In this document: in pieces, positions 36,470 through 48,457 of the stretch
Layout of the letters: every line of letters begins with the position of its first letter
Numbering within the stretch: the first letter of the stretch is position 1
Assembly: GCA_020722705.1 (NCBI GenBank)
Contig: DYKI01000004.1
Location: forward strand, 47,816 to 111,815
DNA from: Chthonomonas calidirosea
GTDB lineage: Bacteria; Armatimonadota; Chthonomonadetes; Chthonomonadales; CAJBBX01
Length of the DNA: 64,000 nucleotides
Direction: 5' to 3'
Notes under the pieces: model-generated
The model's database searches: none
What the model saw: the letters and a program-made list of their open reading frames with translations, nothing else
Told to the model about the DNA's origin: nothing
Position numbers and translations under genes: made by a program

Positions 36470-38128
36470 ATGACCTATGTGCCCTCTGTGCCGGCCGCAT
36501 CCACGCCTGAGGTGTTGCCGCCGGCCATTACCGTGTTTACAGCCGACAGAACGCATATCGCACGTCTCTTTGATGCGCCGTGGTCAGGTGAACGCCGCAA
36601 GCGGACCGCTGAGCTCATCCGCAGGCGGCGTCTGTGGCTTGCCGGACTGGAACCTGAGCGCCTGTGTCGTTCGGACCAACTGGACGCTGCGCTCCTGTCC
36701 AACTTGCTGGACGCCGAGGAAGTCCGACTGCGTTTGGAGGAAACTCGCTTTCGGGAGATGGCGGAAGTTTGCCCGCCCGTCGAGACACTGGTGGGCATGC
36801 TCGACGCACGACGACGCCTTGAGGGCTCAGCGCCGAGGGAGGCGGCAGGGACGCTCAGCGCCGCAGCGATCGCGATGGACGGCCTGAAGCGGCGGCTTGA
36901 GAGCGACTCGCCACCGTGCATCGGCGCAAGCCTTGCCGTCAGGCTTGCCGGTTTGCTGGCAGACCTCAAGAAGACTTTCAGCGAGTGGCACGCGTTTCGG
37001 GCAGGATATGACCCGCACTTCACCTGGTGGACGAGCGCCCCGCATCGGGACCTGGCCGCCGCCATGGACGGCCTTGCCGATTGCCTGCGCAAACGATGCG
37101 CACACGCAGACAACCCGGACGCCATTGTGGGCGATCCTGTCGGTCGTGACGCACTGATGGACGACCTGCGAGCTGCCCTGATCCCCTACACACCTGAGGA
37201 GCTGATCGCCATCGGCTTGCGCGAGATGGAGTGGTGTCGGGCGGAGATGCTCAAGGCATCACACGACAAGGGGTGCGGCGACGACTGGCACGCCGCACTG
37301 GAACGCGTCAAAGAGGATCACGTTCCACCGGGCGAACAGCCGGAACTCATCCGTGATCTGGCGCGCGAGGCAGTCGCATTCATCGAAGAGCACGATCTGA
37401 TGACGGTACCACCGCTTGCCGCGGATGGGTGGCACATCGAGATGATGTCGGCCGAGCGCCAGAAGGTGAATCCCTTCTTCCTCGGAGGCGAGACCATCAG
37501 CGTATCGTATCCCACCGATGCCATGGATCACGAGCGCAAACTGATGAGCATGCGGGGCAACAACCGCCACTTTGCCCGAGCCACGGTCCAGCACGAACTC
37601 ATCCCGGGCCACTTCATGCAGCACTTCTGCGGAGAGCGCTATCGGCCGTACAGGCGGGTATTTCAGACGCCCTTCTGGACCGAGGGCTGGACGCTCTACT
37701 GGGAACTGAGGCTCTGGGATCTGGGCTTCCCGCACACGCCTGAGGAACGCATCGGGATGCTCTTCTGGCGTATGCACCGTTGCGCCAGGATCGTTTTCTC
37801 GCTCCGGTTCCACATGGGTGAGATGAGCCCGCAGGAATGCGTTGACATGCTCGTCGTGGACGTCGGCCATGAACGGGCGACCGCCGAAGGCGAAGTCCGC
37901 CGTTCGTTCGGCGGCGACTACCCTCCCCTATACCAGTGCGCCTATATGATCGGCGGCCTGCAGATGAAGGCGCTCCATCGCGAAATGGTGCTGAACGGCC
38001 CCATGACGGAGCGGGCATTCCATGACGCGGTGATGGCGGAGAACTGCATGCCCATCGCCATGCTCCGAGCGGCGCTGAGAGGTGACCGACTCGCAGGCGG
38101 AAGCTTGGATTGGCGCTTCGCCGACTGA
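36470..38128 (+). CDS. DUF885 family (metallopeptidase-like) protein
   Basis: ARATVQHELIPGHFMQHF, FWTEGWTLYWELRLWDLG. Confidence 0.85.
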   Translation: MTYVPSVPAASTPEVLPPAITVFTADRTHIARLFDAPWSGERRKRTAELIRRRRLWLAGLEPERLCRSDQLDAALLSNLLDAEEVRLRLEETRFREMAEVCPPVETLVGMLDARRRLEGSAPREAAGTLSAAAIAMDGLKRRLESDSPPCIGASLAVRLAGLLADLKKTFSEWHAFRAGYDPHFTWWTSAPHRDLAAAMDGLADCLRKRCAHADNPDAIVGDPVGRDALMDDLRAALIPYTPEELIAIGLREMEWCRAEMLKASHDKGCGDDWHAALERVKEDHVPPGEQPELIRDLAREAVAFIEEHDLMTVPPLAADGWHIEMMSAERQKVNPFFLGGETISVSYPTDAMDHERKLMSMRGNNRHFARATVQHELIPGHFMQHFCGERYRPYRRVFQTPFWTEGWTLYWELRLWDLGFPHTPEERIGMLFWRMHRCARIVFSLRFHMGEMSPQECVDMLVVDVGHERATAEGEVRRSFGGDYPPLYQCAYMIGGLQMKALHREMVLNGPMTERAFHDAVMAENCMPIAMLRAALRGDRLAGGSLDWRFAD

Positions 38129-38148
38129 CGTTTAGACAAACACACGTC

Positions 38149-38190
38149 GCTCTGGAGGGTGCGGCTCCCGCAGATCGGCAGGAGCCACGC
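38149..38190. repeat. REP-like imperfect inverted repeat in a convergent intergenic gap
   Basis: TCTGGAGGGTGCGGCTCCCGCAGATCGGCAGGAGCCACGCCCC, related to the 12695-12801 repeat. Confidence 0.6.
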
Positions 38191-38197
38191 CCCAATG

Positions 38198-39598
38198 TCA
38201 CTCTCTGGATTCTGCCTGCAGCTTTGCCGCCTGACCGGGATCGCCTATGTGCAGCGTGTCATAGGCCTGCTGGGATGACGTGAATGCGCCGACTCCCTCG
38301 TGCCCGTGCCAGTCGCCCTGATGGTGCATGGGATTGGGCAACCCGGTCTCTGCCTCCCGCCTGGCGATCCACGCATCCATCTGTGCGGTCAGCGCGTCCA
38401 CAACATCGGGCAGGTCCTCGGCGAGATTGCGGTTCTCGTCCGGATCCTCGATGAGGTTGTAGAGCTCCACCGGCGGCTTGAAGTGAAAGTCAGGCTCGAG
38501 CGCACGGATGAGCTTCCATTCGGGTGTGCGCCACCCATGCTTGCGCATCCAGGTGCATTCGGTGATGTAGAAGCTGCTCTCGTGAGAAGCGACTTCGCCT
38601 CGAACCATCGGAAGCAGGCTCCGTCCATCGAACTCGACGCCCGGCTCGATGCCCGCCAGTTCGAGCAACGTGGGCACCAGGTCTTTGTGCTGGTTGTAGC
38701 CGGCGACACGTACGCCCTGGGGCAAACGCTCCGGATACCGCAAGATCAGCGGCACATGCAGCGTCGTGTCGTAGATCCCATGATGATCGAACCAGCACTC
38801 GTGGTCGTAGAGCGTCTCACCATGGTCGGCGTTGATGACAACGATCGTGTTGTCGAGGATGCCAAGGCTCTCCATGGCAGTGAACAGCGTGGCCATGGCG
38901 CTGTCCATGTACGCGACGGCGCCGTCATACTGCGCGATGACGTAGTCCTTATCTGTGATGCCTGGAGGCATCCAGCTCGCGAAGAAGTCGCGGAACGGCT
39001 TGAAAGCCATCACAGGTTCCATGCTCTTGTTGGCCGGATCGCACTCGTCGCCGTGGTAGAACATCCGCTCGAATGGTGCCGGAGGAAGATACGGCGCGTG
39101 CGGGTCCATATGCCTCAAGAACAGGTAGAACGGCTCTCCACTTCGGGCCAGCCGGTCGAGCTCTGGAATGGCCACATCGTTGAGGTTCTGAGCCTTAGGG
39201 CTCCTCCCCTCGTTCCAACTGCCCCACCCGGCGAAATCCACGTAGTGGTCGAATCCGCGAGAGGCCGGGTTGCCTCTGAAGCCGACGCACACCGAGGCGT
39301 AGCCCGCAGGGCGCAAGAGCTCCGGAAGGGTGGCCACTTCGGGCCGCAATCCGCCCCGGTGGCGCAGGGCCACGATCTGCGTGCTGAAGCAGTCCATACC
39401 GGTCAGCATCGAGCCATAGCCGCTCGTCGTGGGGATGTGCGGGCAGTATGTACGCTCAAAGAGCACAGCCTCTTGCGCCAGCCGATCAATGTGCGGTGTT
39501 GTCAGGCGCGGATAGCCATAGCAGCTCATGTGGTCGGCTCGAAGCGAATCGATGCCGAAATGGACGATGTTGGGCTTTCGCCGACTGGAAGCGGTCAT
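38198..39598 (-). CDS. sulfatase family protein
   Basis: KPNIVHFGIDSLRADHMSCYGYPRLTTPHIDRLAQEAVLFERTYCPHIPTTSGYGSMLTG. Confidence 0.93.
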   Translation of the reverse strand: MTASSRRKPNIVHFGIDSLRADHMSCYGYPRLTTPHIDRLAQEAVLFERTYCPHIPTTSGYGSMLTGMDCFSTQIVALRHRGGLRPEVATLPELLRPAGYASVCVGFRGNPASRGFDHYVDFAGWGSWNEGRSPKAQNLNDVAIPELDRLARSGEPFYLFLRHMDPHAPYLPPAPFERMFYHGDECDPANKSMEPVMAFKPFRDFFASWMPPGITDKDYVIAQYDGAVAYMDSAMATLFTAMESLGILDNTIVVINADHGETLYDHECWFDHHGIYDTTLHVPLILRYPERLPQGVRVAGYNQHKDLVPTLLELAGIEPGVEFDGRSLLPMVRGEVASHESSFYITECTWMRKHGWRTPEWKLIRALEPDFHFKPPVELYNLIEDPDENRNLAEDLPDVVDALTAQMDAWIARREAETGLPNPMHHQGDWHGHEGVGAFTSSQQAYDTLHIGDPGQAAKLQAESRE

Positions 39599-40950
39599 GC
39601 GTTCCGTCCTTCCTGAGAATGATCCTCTGATGATAGCAGAGCGACAACGATGTCGCCCACATTGCTGCCTGTCGGGCCCGTCCGGACCAGACACCCAATC
39701 CGATCGAGAAGCGGATAAGTGTCGTTGGCCGCCAGCGCGTCATCGGCTCGCAGTCCTGCCTCCGCGGCGCGGCGGGCAACGGTCGCGTCTACGATGGCGC
39801 CGGCTGCATCTGTCGGTCCATCCGTTCCGTCAGTGCCGGCTGCGAGGAGGCAGACGCCTTCCTGCCCGGCAAGGACGGGGATAGCCGCGCAGGCCATCTC
39901 CTGGCATCGGCCGCCTTTGCCATGCCCGCGAACCGTCACGGTGGTCTCTCCGCCGAACAGCAGGCAGTCTATGCCCGCTGCGGCCCTGAGCCGCGGCAGA
40001 TCGCGGGCCGCCCCGGCAACGGTCAGGCCGATCTCACGCGCCTCGCCCTGCATCATGCCCGTCACCACGATCGGAGCATGCCCGAGCTGACGCGCCCGAT
40101 CGGAGGCTGCATCGAGAGCCGTCCAGATGTCGCCGATGAGTACATGGATCGGTTCCGGGCCGGATTCCTGAGTCCATCGCGCTGCGCCGGCCCGAGCGGC
40201 GGCAGCCACCGACTGCGGCACGCCGGCAAAGAGCCCGTACTTTCGCAGCACTGCCTCGGGGTCGTCATGATCGGTTGTTCCGGTCCAGCACGGCCCGGAT
40301 CCGATGCTCTCCAAAGGACTGCCGAGCACATCCGACAGAACGAGGCAGACGGCCTGGGCGGGCGCAATCAACCTCGCCAGGCCGCCGCGCTTCAGTTGGG
40401 ACATGCACGCGCGAACTGAGTTTACTTCCTCGATGACCGCCCCGGAACGCAAGAGCAGTTCGGTCGTGACACGGATATCGTTCAGCGTGATGCCGTGGCC
40501 GGGCAGTTCCATCAGCGCCGACGCGCCGCCCGAGATCAGGACAATCACCAGGTCCCCCTGCTCGGCTGCTTCAGCCAGACCAGCTACAGCCTCGCCCCCG
40601 AATACCGATCCCTCATCGGGGACAGGATGGCCTGCCTCCAGAACCTTCGTCCGAACGGTCGGTCCGCCATGGCCATGCTTGGTGACCACGACACCTTCAG
40701 CCAGGCGAGATCCCAGAACCGCTTCGACCGCCTGCGCCATGCCGGTCGCCGCCTTGCCCGCACCAACCAGGCAGATCCTTCGGAAGTCATCGAGGGCCAG
40801 CCGATGATCGCCCGCTTGGAGGACACCATCGTTGACCCTGAGAGCCCTTTGAACCAGGCGGTCTGCCGACACTGCCGCCAGGGCCGCATCGTAGATTGCG
40901 AGCGCATCGCGAGAAGCAGAACCCAGTGGGCCTGCCACAATGGGACGCAT
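39595..40950 (-). CDS. glycerate 2-kinase family protein (DUF4147/MOFRL)
   Basis: CLVGAGKAATGMAQAVEAVL, VIVLISGGASALMELPGHGITLNDIR, LSDVLGSPLESIGSGPCWTG, CLLAAGTDGTDGPTDAAGAIVD. Confidence 0.94.
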   Translation of the reverse strand: MRPIVAGPLGSASRDALAIYDAALAAVSADRLVQRALRVNDGVLQAGDHRLALDDFRRICLVGAGKAATGMAQAVEAVLGSRLAEGVVVTKHGHGGPTVRTKVLEAGHPVPDEGSVFGGEAVAGLAEAAEQGDLVIVLISGGASALMELPGHGITLNDIRVTTELLLRSGAVIEEVNSVRACMSQLKRGGLARLIAPAQAVCLVLSDVLGSPLESIGSGPCWTGTTDHDDPEAVLRKYGLFAGVPQSVAAAARAGAARWTQESGPEPIHVLIGDIWTALDAASDRARQLGHAPIVVTGMMQGEAREIGLTVAGAARDLPRLRAAAGIDCLLFGGETTVTVRGHGKGGRCQEMACAAIPVLAGQEGVCLLAAGTDGTDGPTDAAGAIVDATVARRAAEAGLRADDALAANDTYPLLDRIGCLVRTGPTGSNVGDIVVALLSSEDHSQEGRNA

Positions 40951-41172
40951 GAGTGCCGATATCTCCAGTTCACGGTTTGGTCCGGTGTTCGCCTGTTCTC
41001 GACCGATGTCCTCCATTGTCGGGCCGCTGCATTGCCGCTATAATCGGCACAAGGCGAAACCATAAGCACACTGGCGCGGTAACATGCGAGGGTGTGGGGC
41101 CAACTTCGGCTCGGCGCTCAACCACCGGCGGCTGAGTGCAACGCGTACCGATGCCCCGGCAAGGAGAAGAGG

Positions 41173-42954
41173 ATGCCCAGGACCTTTGGCGTGATCGGAA
41201 CACTTGTTCTGCTGGCAGTCTGGCCGTTGAGCGCCTCAGCGGATGCGCTCAAGGAAGGTCGCGACCTGTACAAAGCCGGGAAGTACGCGCAGGCCGCAGT
41301 CAAGCTCGAACAGGCGACGCGTGAAGACCCCAACAACCCCAAAGCATGGTGGATGCTCAACTTCGCCTACAACAAGCTTCAGCGATATGCCGATGCACTC
41401 CGGGCCGCAGAAAACGCAGGACGAATGGACCCTTCGCATGGATTCGCATCTGAGCCCGGAAAGTACGAAGAGACAATCGCCAGACTGCGCAAGAAGGCCC
41501 GCTCGAGCGGTCGTCGAGACCCCCTCGGCCGGCCCTTGCTTGGAAACGGTTCTCGATCAGCCCGAACGTCCGAGCCCCCCCTCGACAACAGCATGGTGAC
41601 CCAACTGACGTCACGCGGTATGTACCTCGAAGCAGGCATAGCCGTGGACGCCCGGAGGCTCGAGGCTGTCATCCGCGAACTGCGGCCGGTCCAGGTTCGG
41701 TTCCTCGTCTTCAACAACCGTGCGGGATCGTCGGCATTGTCGCGCGAGGCAGACCGGGTCAGGAACTACCTTGGCATTGCTGACGGCTATGTCATCGCGT
41801 GCAGCAAGGCCGGCGTGGCGGCATCGAGCAAGGCGCTCAACAAGGACACCCTCCGCGAACTGACACGGCAGGTTGCCCCACAGATGGAAGGAGGCGACTA
41901 CACAGGCGCGCTGGAGCGGCTCGCACGGAGTCTGGCGGCTACGCGCCAGGCTCAGGTGGCCCGCATGCGCACCACTGGCGCTCTGGTCGTCGGCGGCATT
42001 GGTGCCCTGGTTTTCGGATGGGTTATCTCGCGCAGGATTCGTCACAAGCGCGCCATGAAGGAGCGTCTTGCTCTCGTCGAGCATTCGAAGTCCGAGATCG
42101 TCGCCCAAATGAACTACCTGGAGGACTCACTGAGCGCAGCGCCGGCGGAGATGGCCGCAACGGTGAAGCAGGCCAGGCTGGACGCCGGCTCCAAGCTCGA
42201 TGAAGCGTCGCGCATCATCGTCCGCGCCCGATCGGAGTACGATCTCACTCGTGCACAGAAGCTGCTTGACGAGGCATCGAATGCGGTGGCCCGCGGACGC
42301 GATGCACTTGAAGGCAGGGCCACTTCCGGCGCGGCCCGAACCGGTGGTGGATTGCCGCCGGTTTACGGCGCTGCAGTGTCCCGTTCCGGCCCGGACACGG
42401 ACTGGGACGCCGTTCCCGAGGATCAGCGCGGAGTCTGCTTCTTCTGCGCTCGTCCCTCACTCCTGACCGAACTGACGCCCGTAACCGTTGAGCTCGACGG
42501 TGAGACCCGACGCGTCCTGGCCTGCTCGGAGGACTACCGGGTCATCAAGACCGGAGAGGCTCCGCGCATACGCGCTTTCGACCGCGGCGGCCGTCTGGTG
42601 CCCTGGTATGCCGACGACTCCTACGATCCCTATCGCGACTACTACGGACGCGGCTATGGCGACCGGTCCATCCTGACCGACCTGGTCATGCTCCATATGG
42701 TGGATCGTATGTTCTGGGACTGGGAGCGCCCGACATGGGGATGGGGCGGCGGCCATGGAAACTACTGGGATGGGTACGCCTTCTGGCCGGACCATCACCA
42801 TTGGCACGATCATCAAATCGAACGCGCCGCATCGAGCAGCTTCGACCGAGACGAGGCCGCAGACGCAGCCGGGACCGATTTCCTCGGGTCCGGTATGGGA
42901 AGCGACTCCTTCGATAGTGCGGGCACAGACTTCCTGGGCACAGACAACTCTTAG
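41173..42954 (+). CDS. secreted/membrane TPR protein with Cys motif and Trp/His-rich C-terminus, unknown function
   Basis: Signal-like MPRTFGVIGTLVLLAVWPLSASA; TPR-like repeats; TM ALVVGGIGALVFGWVIS; CFFCARP...VLACSED; C-terminal repeats AGTDFLG. Confidence 0.75.
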   Translation: MPRTFGVIGTLVLLAVWPLSASADALKEGRDLYKAGKYAQAAVKLEQATREDPNNPKAWWMLNFAYNKLQRYADALRAAENAGRMDPSHGFASEPGKYEETIARLRKKARSSGRRDPLGRPLLGNGSRSARTSEPPLDNSMVTQLTSRGMYLEAGIAVDARRLEAVIRELRPVQVRFLVFNNRAGSSALSREADRVRNYLGIADGYVIACSKAGVAASSKALNKDTLRELTRQVAPQMEGGDYTGALERLARSLAATRQAQVARMRTTGALVVGGIGALVFGWVISRRIRHKRAMKERLALVEHSKSEIVAQMNYLEDSLSAAPAEMAATVKQARLDAGSKLDEASRIIVRARSEYDLTRAQKLLDEASNAVARGRDALEGRATSGAARTGGGLPPVYGAAVSRSGPDTDWDAVPEDQRGVCFFCARPSLLTELTPVTVELDGETRRVLACSEDYRVIKTGEAPRIRAFDRGGRLVPWYADDSYDPYRDYYGRGYGDRSILTDLVMLHMVDRMFWDWERPTWGWGGGHGNYWDGYAFWPDHHHWHDHQIERAASSSFDRDEAADAAGTDFLGSGMGSDSFDSAGTDFLGTDNS

Positions 42955-42972
42955 GCCGAGGCAGTCGCACCC

Positions 42973-44070
42973 ATGCGCTATCCTCGGATTCTTTTCTACG
43001 CCATCAACGGGCTCGGATTGGGCCACGTAACCCGCTTGCTCGCCATCGGCAGAAAGCTCCGCATCCTCGTTCCTGAAGCCGAGATCGTCTATTTCACCAG
43101 CTCTGAGGCTGAGGACGTCATCTTCCGGGAAGGGTTCGCCGCATTCAAAGTTCCCTCGAAGACCCTCAGGTGCGCAGCCAAGCTTCGCCCTTCGACGTAT
43201 GCCAAGATGCTTCAGACGGTGACGCTGAACTTGGCCGCATCGTTCCATCCGCACGTGCTCGTAGTGGACACGTTCCCGGCAGGCACACTGCAGGAACTGC
43301 TGCCGGTCCTGCGCTGGGATTCGCGCAAGGTCTTCGTGTTCCGCGTTCAGCGTCCATCCGCCGCGCAATCGCCGTTGACTCAGTCGGCGCTCGCGCTCTA
43401 CGACCTTGCGATCATGCCGCATCACGAAGGGGAGGTTGAGGCGCCTCTGCCGCAAGGATTGCGCTCGGTGTGGGCCGGTCCCATCGTCATCCGAGACCGG
43501 GACGACGCGCTTCCCCGACAGGAGGCCCGAGCCAGGCTCGGATTGCCGCCGACCGGTCCAGTCGTGTACGTCACCTATGGGGGCGGAGGCGACGCTGCCA
43601 TGGACCGCGCGCTTCAGCAGACCATCGAGGCTCTGTCGGGCGAGCCATTCACGGTCGCTGTTCCCAATGCACCATTGTACAGAGGCACACTCCCGCACGG
43701 GGCTGAGTTACCGCAGAATGTGAGAATAGTGACGCACTACCCGATGGCGGAGATGTACGCCGCCTTCGACGCCGCCATCAGCGCCGCGGGCTACAACACC
43801 GCAATGGAGCTCCTGCACCATGGCGTACCGACCGCGCTGGTGCCCTTCCCGAGGCAGGTGGATGACCAGTACGCCCGAGCTTCGTCGTTGGCCGCCGATG
43901 GTGCCGCACTTATGGTTGAGGAACTGACGGTGAGCTCGCTGAAAGACGCGGCGAACGCACTGCTTGACACGTCTCGCGCCGTGGCGCTTCGGACTGCAGC
44001 TCAACGTCGTGTTCCGGCCAACGGCGCCCACGCGGCCGCTCAGGCCATTGCGGCGCTCTGGCAACCGTAG
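42973..44070 (+). CDS. MurG-like glycosyltransferase (GT28 type)
   Basis: ILFYAINGLGLGHVTRLLAIGRKLRIL, VVYVTYGGGGDAAMDRALQQ, FDAAISAAGYNTAMELLHHGVPTALVPFPRQVDDQYARA. Confidence 0.88.
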   Translation: MRYPRILFYAINGLGLGHVTRLLAIGRKLRILVPEAEIVYFTSSEAEDVIFREGFAAFKVPSKTLRCAAKLRPSTYAKMLQTVTLNLAASFHPHVLVVDTFPAGTLQELLPVLRWDSRKVFVFRVQRPSAAQSPLTQSALALYDLAIMPHHEGEVEAPLPQGLRSVWAGPIVIRDRDDALPRQEARARLGLPPTGPVVYVTYGGGGDAAMDRALQQTIEALSGEPFTVAVPNAPLYRGTLPHGAELPQNVRIVTHYPMAEMYAAFDAAISAAGYNTAMELLHHGVPTALVPFPRQVDDQYARASSLAADGAALMVEELTVSSLKDAANALLDTSRAVALRTAAQRRVPANGAHAAAQAIAALWQP

Positions 44071-44082
44071 CAGTTCGCAGGG

Positions 44083-44412
44083 TTACCGGCCCTGATAGCC
44101 CCCGCTCATGGTCCCACCGCCACCGCTGTACTGCCCGGCGCCACCGCTGTACTGCCCGGCGCCTCCGCTGTACTGCCCGGGGCCCCTCTGAAAGCCGCCG
44201 GAATAGGGCATTCCGCCGCTGGGCACCTGGCCACCGGATGCGCCGCTCATGCTCCGAAATGCCTCGGCGCCGCGCCTGGCGGCAGCCTCCGAGGCTTTCT
44301 TCGGATCGTATGAGGTGCGAGGCCGCTGAGCGATGAAGTACACGCCGGCAGCCACGGCCGCCAGCGCTACGATGATCAGAACAGCCACGACGGGGTTGAC
44401 TTCCCGATTCAC
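44083..44412 (-). CDS. small membrane-anchored protein with GQYSGG repeats
   Basis: NPVVAVLIIVALAAVAAGVYFIA followed by low-complexity tail GQYSGGAGQYSGGAGQYSGGGG. Confidence 0.65.
   Translation of the reverse strand: MNREVNPVVAVLIIVALAAVAAGVYFIAQRPRTSYDPKKASEAAARRGAEAFRSMSGASGGQVPSGGMPYSGGFQRGPGQYSGGAGQYSGGAGQYSGGGGTMSGGYQGR
44118..44181. repeat. 21-bp in-frame tandem repeat, three copies
   Basis: (CCACCGCTGTACTGCCCGGCG)x3, third copy slightly diverged. Confidence 0.85.
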
Positions 44413-44621
44413 AATGGGTCTCCTAGTTGAAGGTCGCAATATTCGCCCGGCCACACGATTCCGGTATAGAGCATATTATACAACCGCACGCCCATTCCCT
44501 TGTGTGCGGGCCGGAGTCAGGGGCGAGTGCTATAATGACGCCGACCCGCGTCGTCGGCACGTGTAGCGAGTCCAGCCCCCTTGCCACCCGTGCTCTCGGA
44601 CCGCTGAAGCAGGGACGCCCC

Positions 44622-46466
<1,845 letters not shown>

Positions 46467-46472
46467 CATCCC

Positions 46473-48431
46473 ATGAGCAATGCCCCGGTCCCTGGAGACG
46501 CATCCATCCTGGTGCGTCCGATCGGGACTCACCCCACCGTCATCTACGCAGCCGAGGAGCTCGCTCGGTGCCTCGGGCGCCTGTCCGGCCACAGCGCAGT
46601 CATCGAGTGTGCCGGCGTGTACGATCCGGCCATTGCCGGCCTTTGGGTCGGAACGTCGGAGCAGATCAATGCATCTGCATGTCCACAGACGCAGAGTAAG
46701 GATGCGGACGCGATTGCCATTAAGGTTGCCGGGTCGAATGGAACCATCGTCGGGGCGAACCATCGGAGCGTTCTGCTGGCCGTCTATCGTTATCTGACGC
46801 ATCTCGGATGCCGCTGGGTGCGCCCCGGTCTTGACGGTGAGTACATTCCCGCGGGCGTCGCAGATCTGTCCTGCGAGCTGGTCGAGACACCGAGTTACAG
46901 GCACAGGGGTGTTTGCATCGAGGGCGCCGTCGGCGAAGAGCACGTCCGAAACATGATCGAGTGGCTCCCGCGCGTCGGCATGAACGCTTATTTCACCCAG
47001 TTTCGCGAGTCCTTCACGTTCTTTGATCGGTGGTACACACACTCGGCCGGCAAGACAGGACGTGACAAGCCGTTCTCCATAGATGAGGCCCGAACCATCA
47101 TGAAGCGGGTCGTGGACGAGATACGGAAGCGTTCTCTCATCTATCACGCCGTCGGGCACGGGTGGACATGCGATCCGTTCGGAATGCCCGGCCTTGGATG
47201 GGAGTTCGAAGCCGTAACAGCCCCTCCGGAAGTGGAGCGGTTTCTGGCCCTCGTCAACGGCAAGCGTCAGGTCTGGGGCGGCATCCCCCTGAATACGAAC
47301 CTCTGTTACTCGAATCCGGAAGTCCGCAGGATAATGGTTGCCGACATCGTGCGCTACGCCTCAGAGCGCCCCGAGGTGGACCTGCTCCACGTTTGGCTCG
47401 CGGACGGTTCGAACAACCAGTGCGAGTGCCCTGACTGCGCCGTGGCCAGGCCGTCGGACTTCTATGTCAAGCTCCTCAACGAGCTGGATGTCGCTCTCAC
47501 GGCCCACGGCCTGCCCCTGAAGATCGTGTTCCTCATCTATGTTGACCTGCTCTGGCCCCCACAGCACGAGCGCATTGTCAATCCGGATCGCTTCGTGCTC
47601 ATGTTTGCGCCGATCACTCGAAGCTACAGCAAATCGCTGTCGCCGGAGGCCGTCAGCGGCGACGCGGCTCTGCCTGCATATGAGCGCAACCGACTGGTCT
47701 TCCCCCGCAACATCGAGGAGAACGTCGCGTTCCTGCGCGGCTGGGAGACAGCCTTCCGCGGGGACAGCTTCGACTTCGACTACCACATGATGTGGGACCA
47801 CTACAACGATCCCGGCTATTCCCGAGCTGCCGCTGTCCTGCATGAAGACGTTCGTCGGCTCGGGCTGCTCGGCCTCAACGGGCTCATCAGTTGCCAGACT
47901 CAGCGCGCCGCGTTCCCAACCGGACTCATGCTCTATGCGATGGCTGCGGGCCTCTGGAACAAGGACCGTGCCTTCACCGCCATCGAGGAGGACTACTATC
48001 GAGCGGCTTTCGGACCCGACTGGGCCAAGGCCAGGGGCTATCTGTCGGAGCTGTCCGAGATGTTCGACCCGGAGTACATCAGAGGAGACCGCGAAGCCTC
48101 CGGAGGCAGCTCGGGGAATGTGCGGTGCGACCGGATGCCGGCCTTCGAGCGCGTGCCCGAGGCCATCGAAGCATTCCGGCCCGTCATCGAGGCTAACCTT
48201 GCACTCGCCGAGCCTGTCTGGGCCGCGTCATGGGCGTACCTGAGGGAGCATGCCGATCTCTGCGCCTGCCTCGCCCGCGCCTATGCCGCCCGTTACCGTG
48301 GCGATATGAGCGAAGCCAAGAAGTGGTGGGACGCCGCCGCGAAGCTCGCGCGGGAACGCGAACGCAAAGTCGAAGCCGTACTTGATGTATACCTGTTCAC
48401 CAATACGCTCGCTCGCCGGTTTGCGTCGTAG
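46473..48431 (+). CDS. DUF4838-like protein (alpha-glucuronidase-related fold suspected)
   Basis: AAEELARCLGRLSGH, NHRSVLLAVYRYLTHLGCRWVRPG, DLLHVWLADGSNNQCECPDC resembles DUF4838 proteins. Confidence 0.78.
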   Translation: MSNAPVPGDASILVRPIGTHPTVIYAAEELARCLGRLSGHSAVIECAGVYDPAIAGLWVGTSEQINASACPQTQSKDADAIAIKVAGSNGTIVGANHRSVLLAVYRYLTHLGCRWVRPGLDGEYIPAGVADLSCELVETPSYRHRGVCIEGAVGEEHVRNMIEWLPRVGMNAYFTQFRESFTFFDRWYTHSAGKTGRDKPFSIDEARTIMKRVVDEIRKRSLIYHAVGHGWTCDPFGMPGLGWEFEAVTAPPEVERFLALVNGKRQVWGGIPLNTNLCYSNPEVRRIMVADIVRYASERPEVDLLHVWLADGSNNQCECPDCAVARPSDFYVKLLNELDVALTAHGLPLKIVFLIYVDLLWPPQHERIVNPDRFVLMFAPITRSYSKSLSPEAVSGDAALPAYERNRLVFPRNIEENVAFLRGWETAFRGDSFDFDYHMMWDHYNDPGYSRAAAVLHEDVRRLGLLGLNGLISCQTQRAAFPTGLMLYAMAAGLWNKDRAFTAIEEDYYRAAFGPDWAKARGYLSELSEMFDPEYIRGDREASGGSSGNVRCDRMPAFERVPEAIEAFRPVIEANLALAEPVWAASWAYLREHADLCACLARAYAARYRGDMSEAKKWWDAAAKLARERERKVEAVLDVYLFTNTLARRFAS

Positions 48432-48457
48432 CGCCGGTCACGCATACGAGGTCCCCA

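Noticed and set aside
44118-44181. Short tandem repeats as a CRISPR array
   Set aside because: No spacers; repeats are contiguous, in frame and coding.
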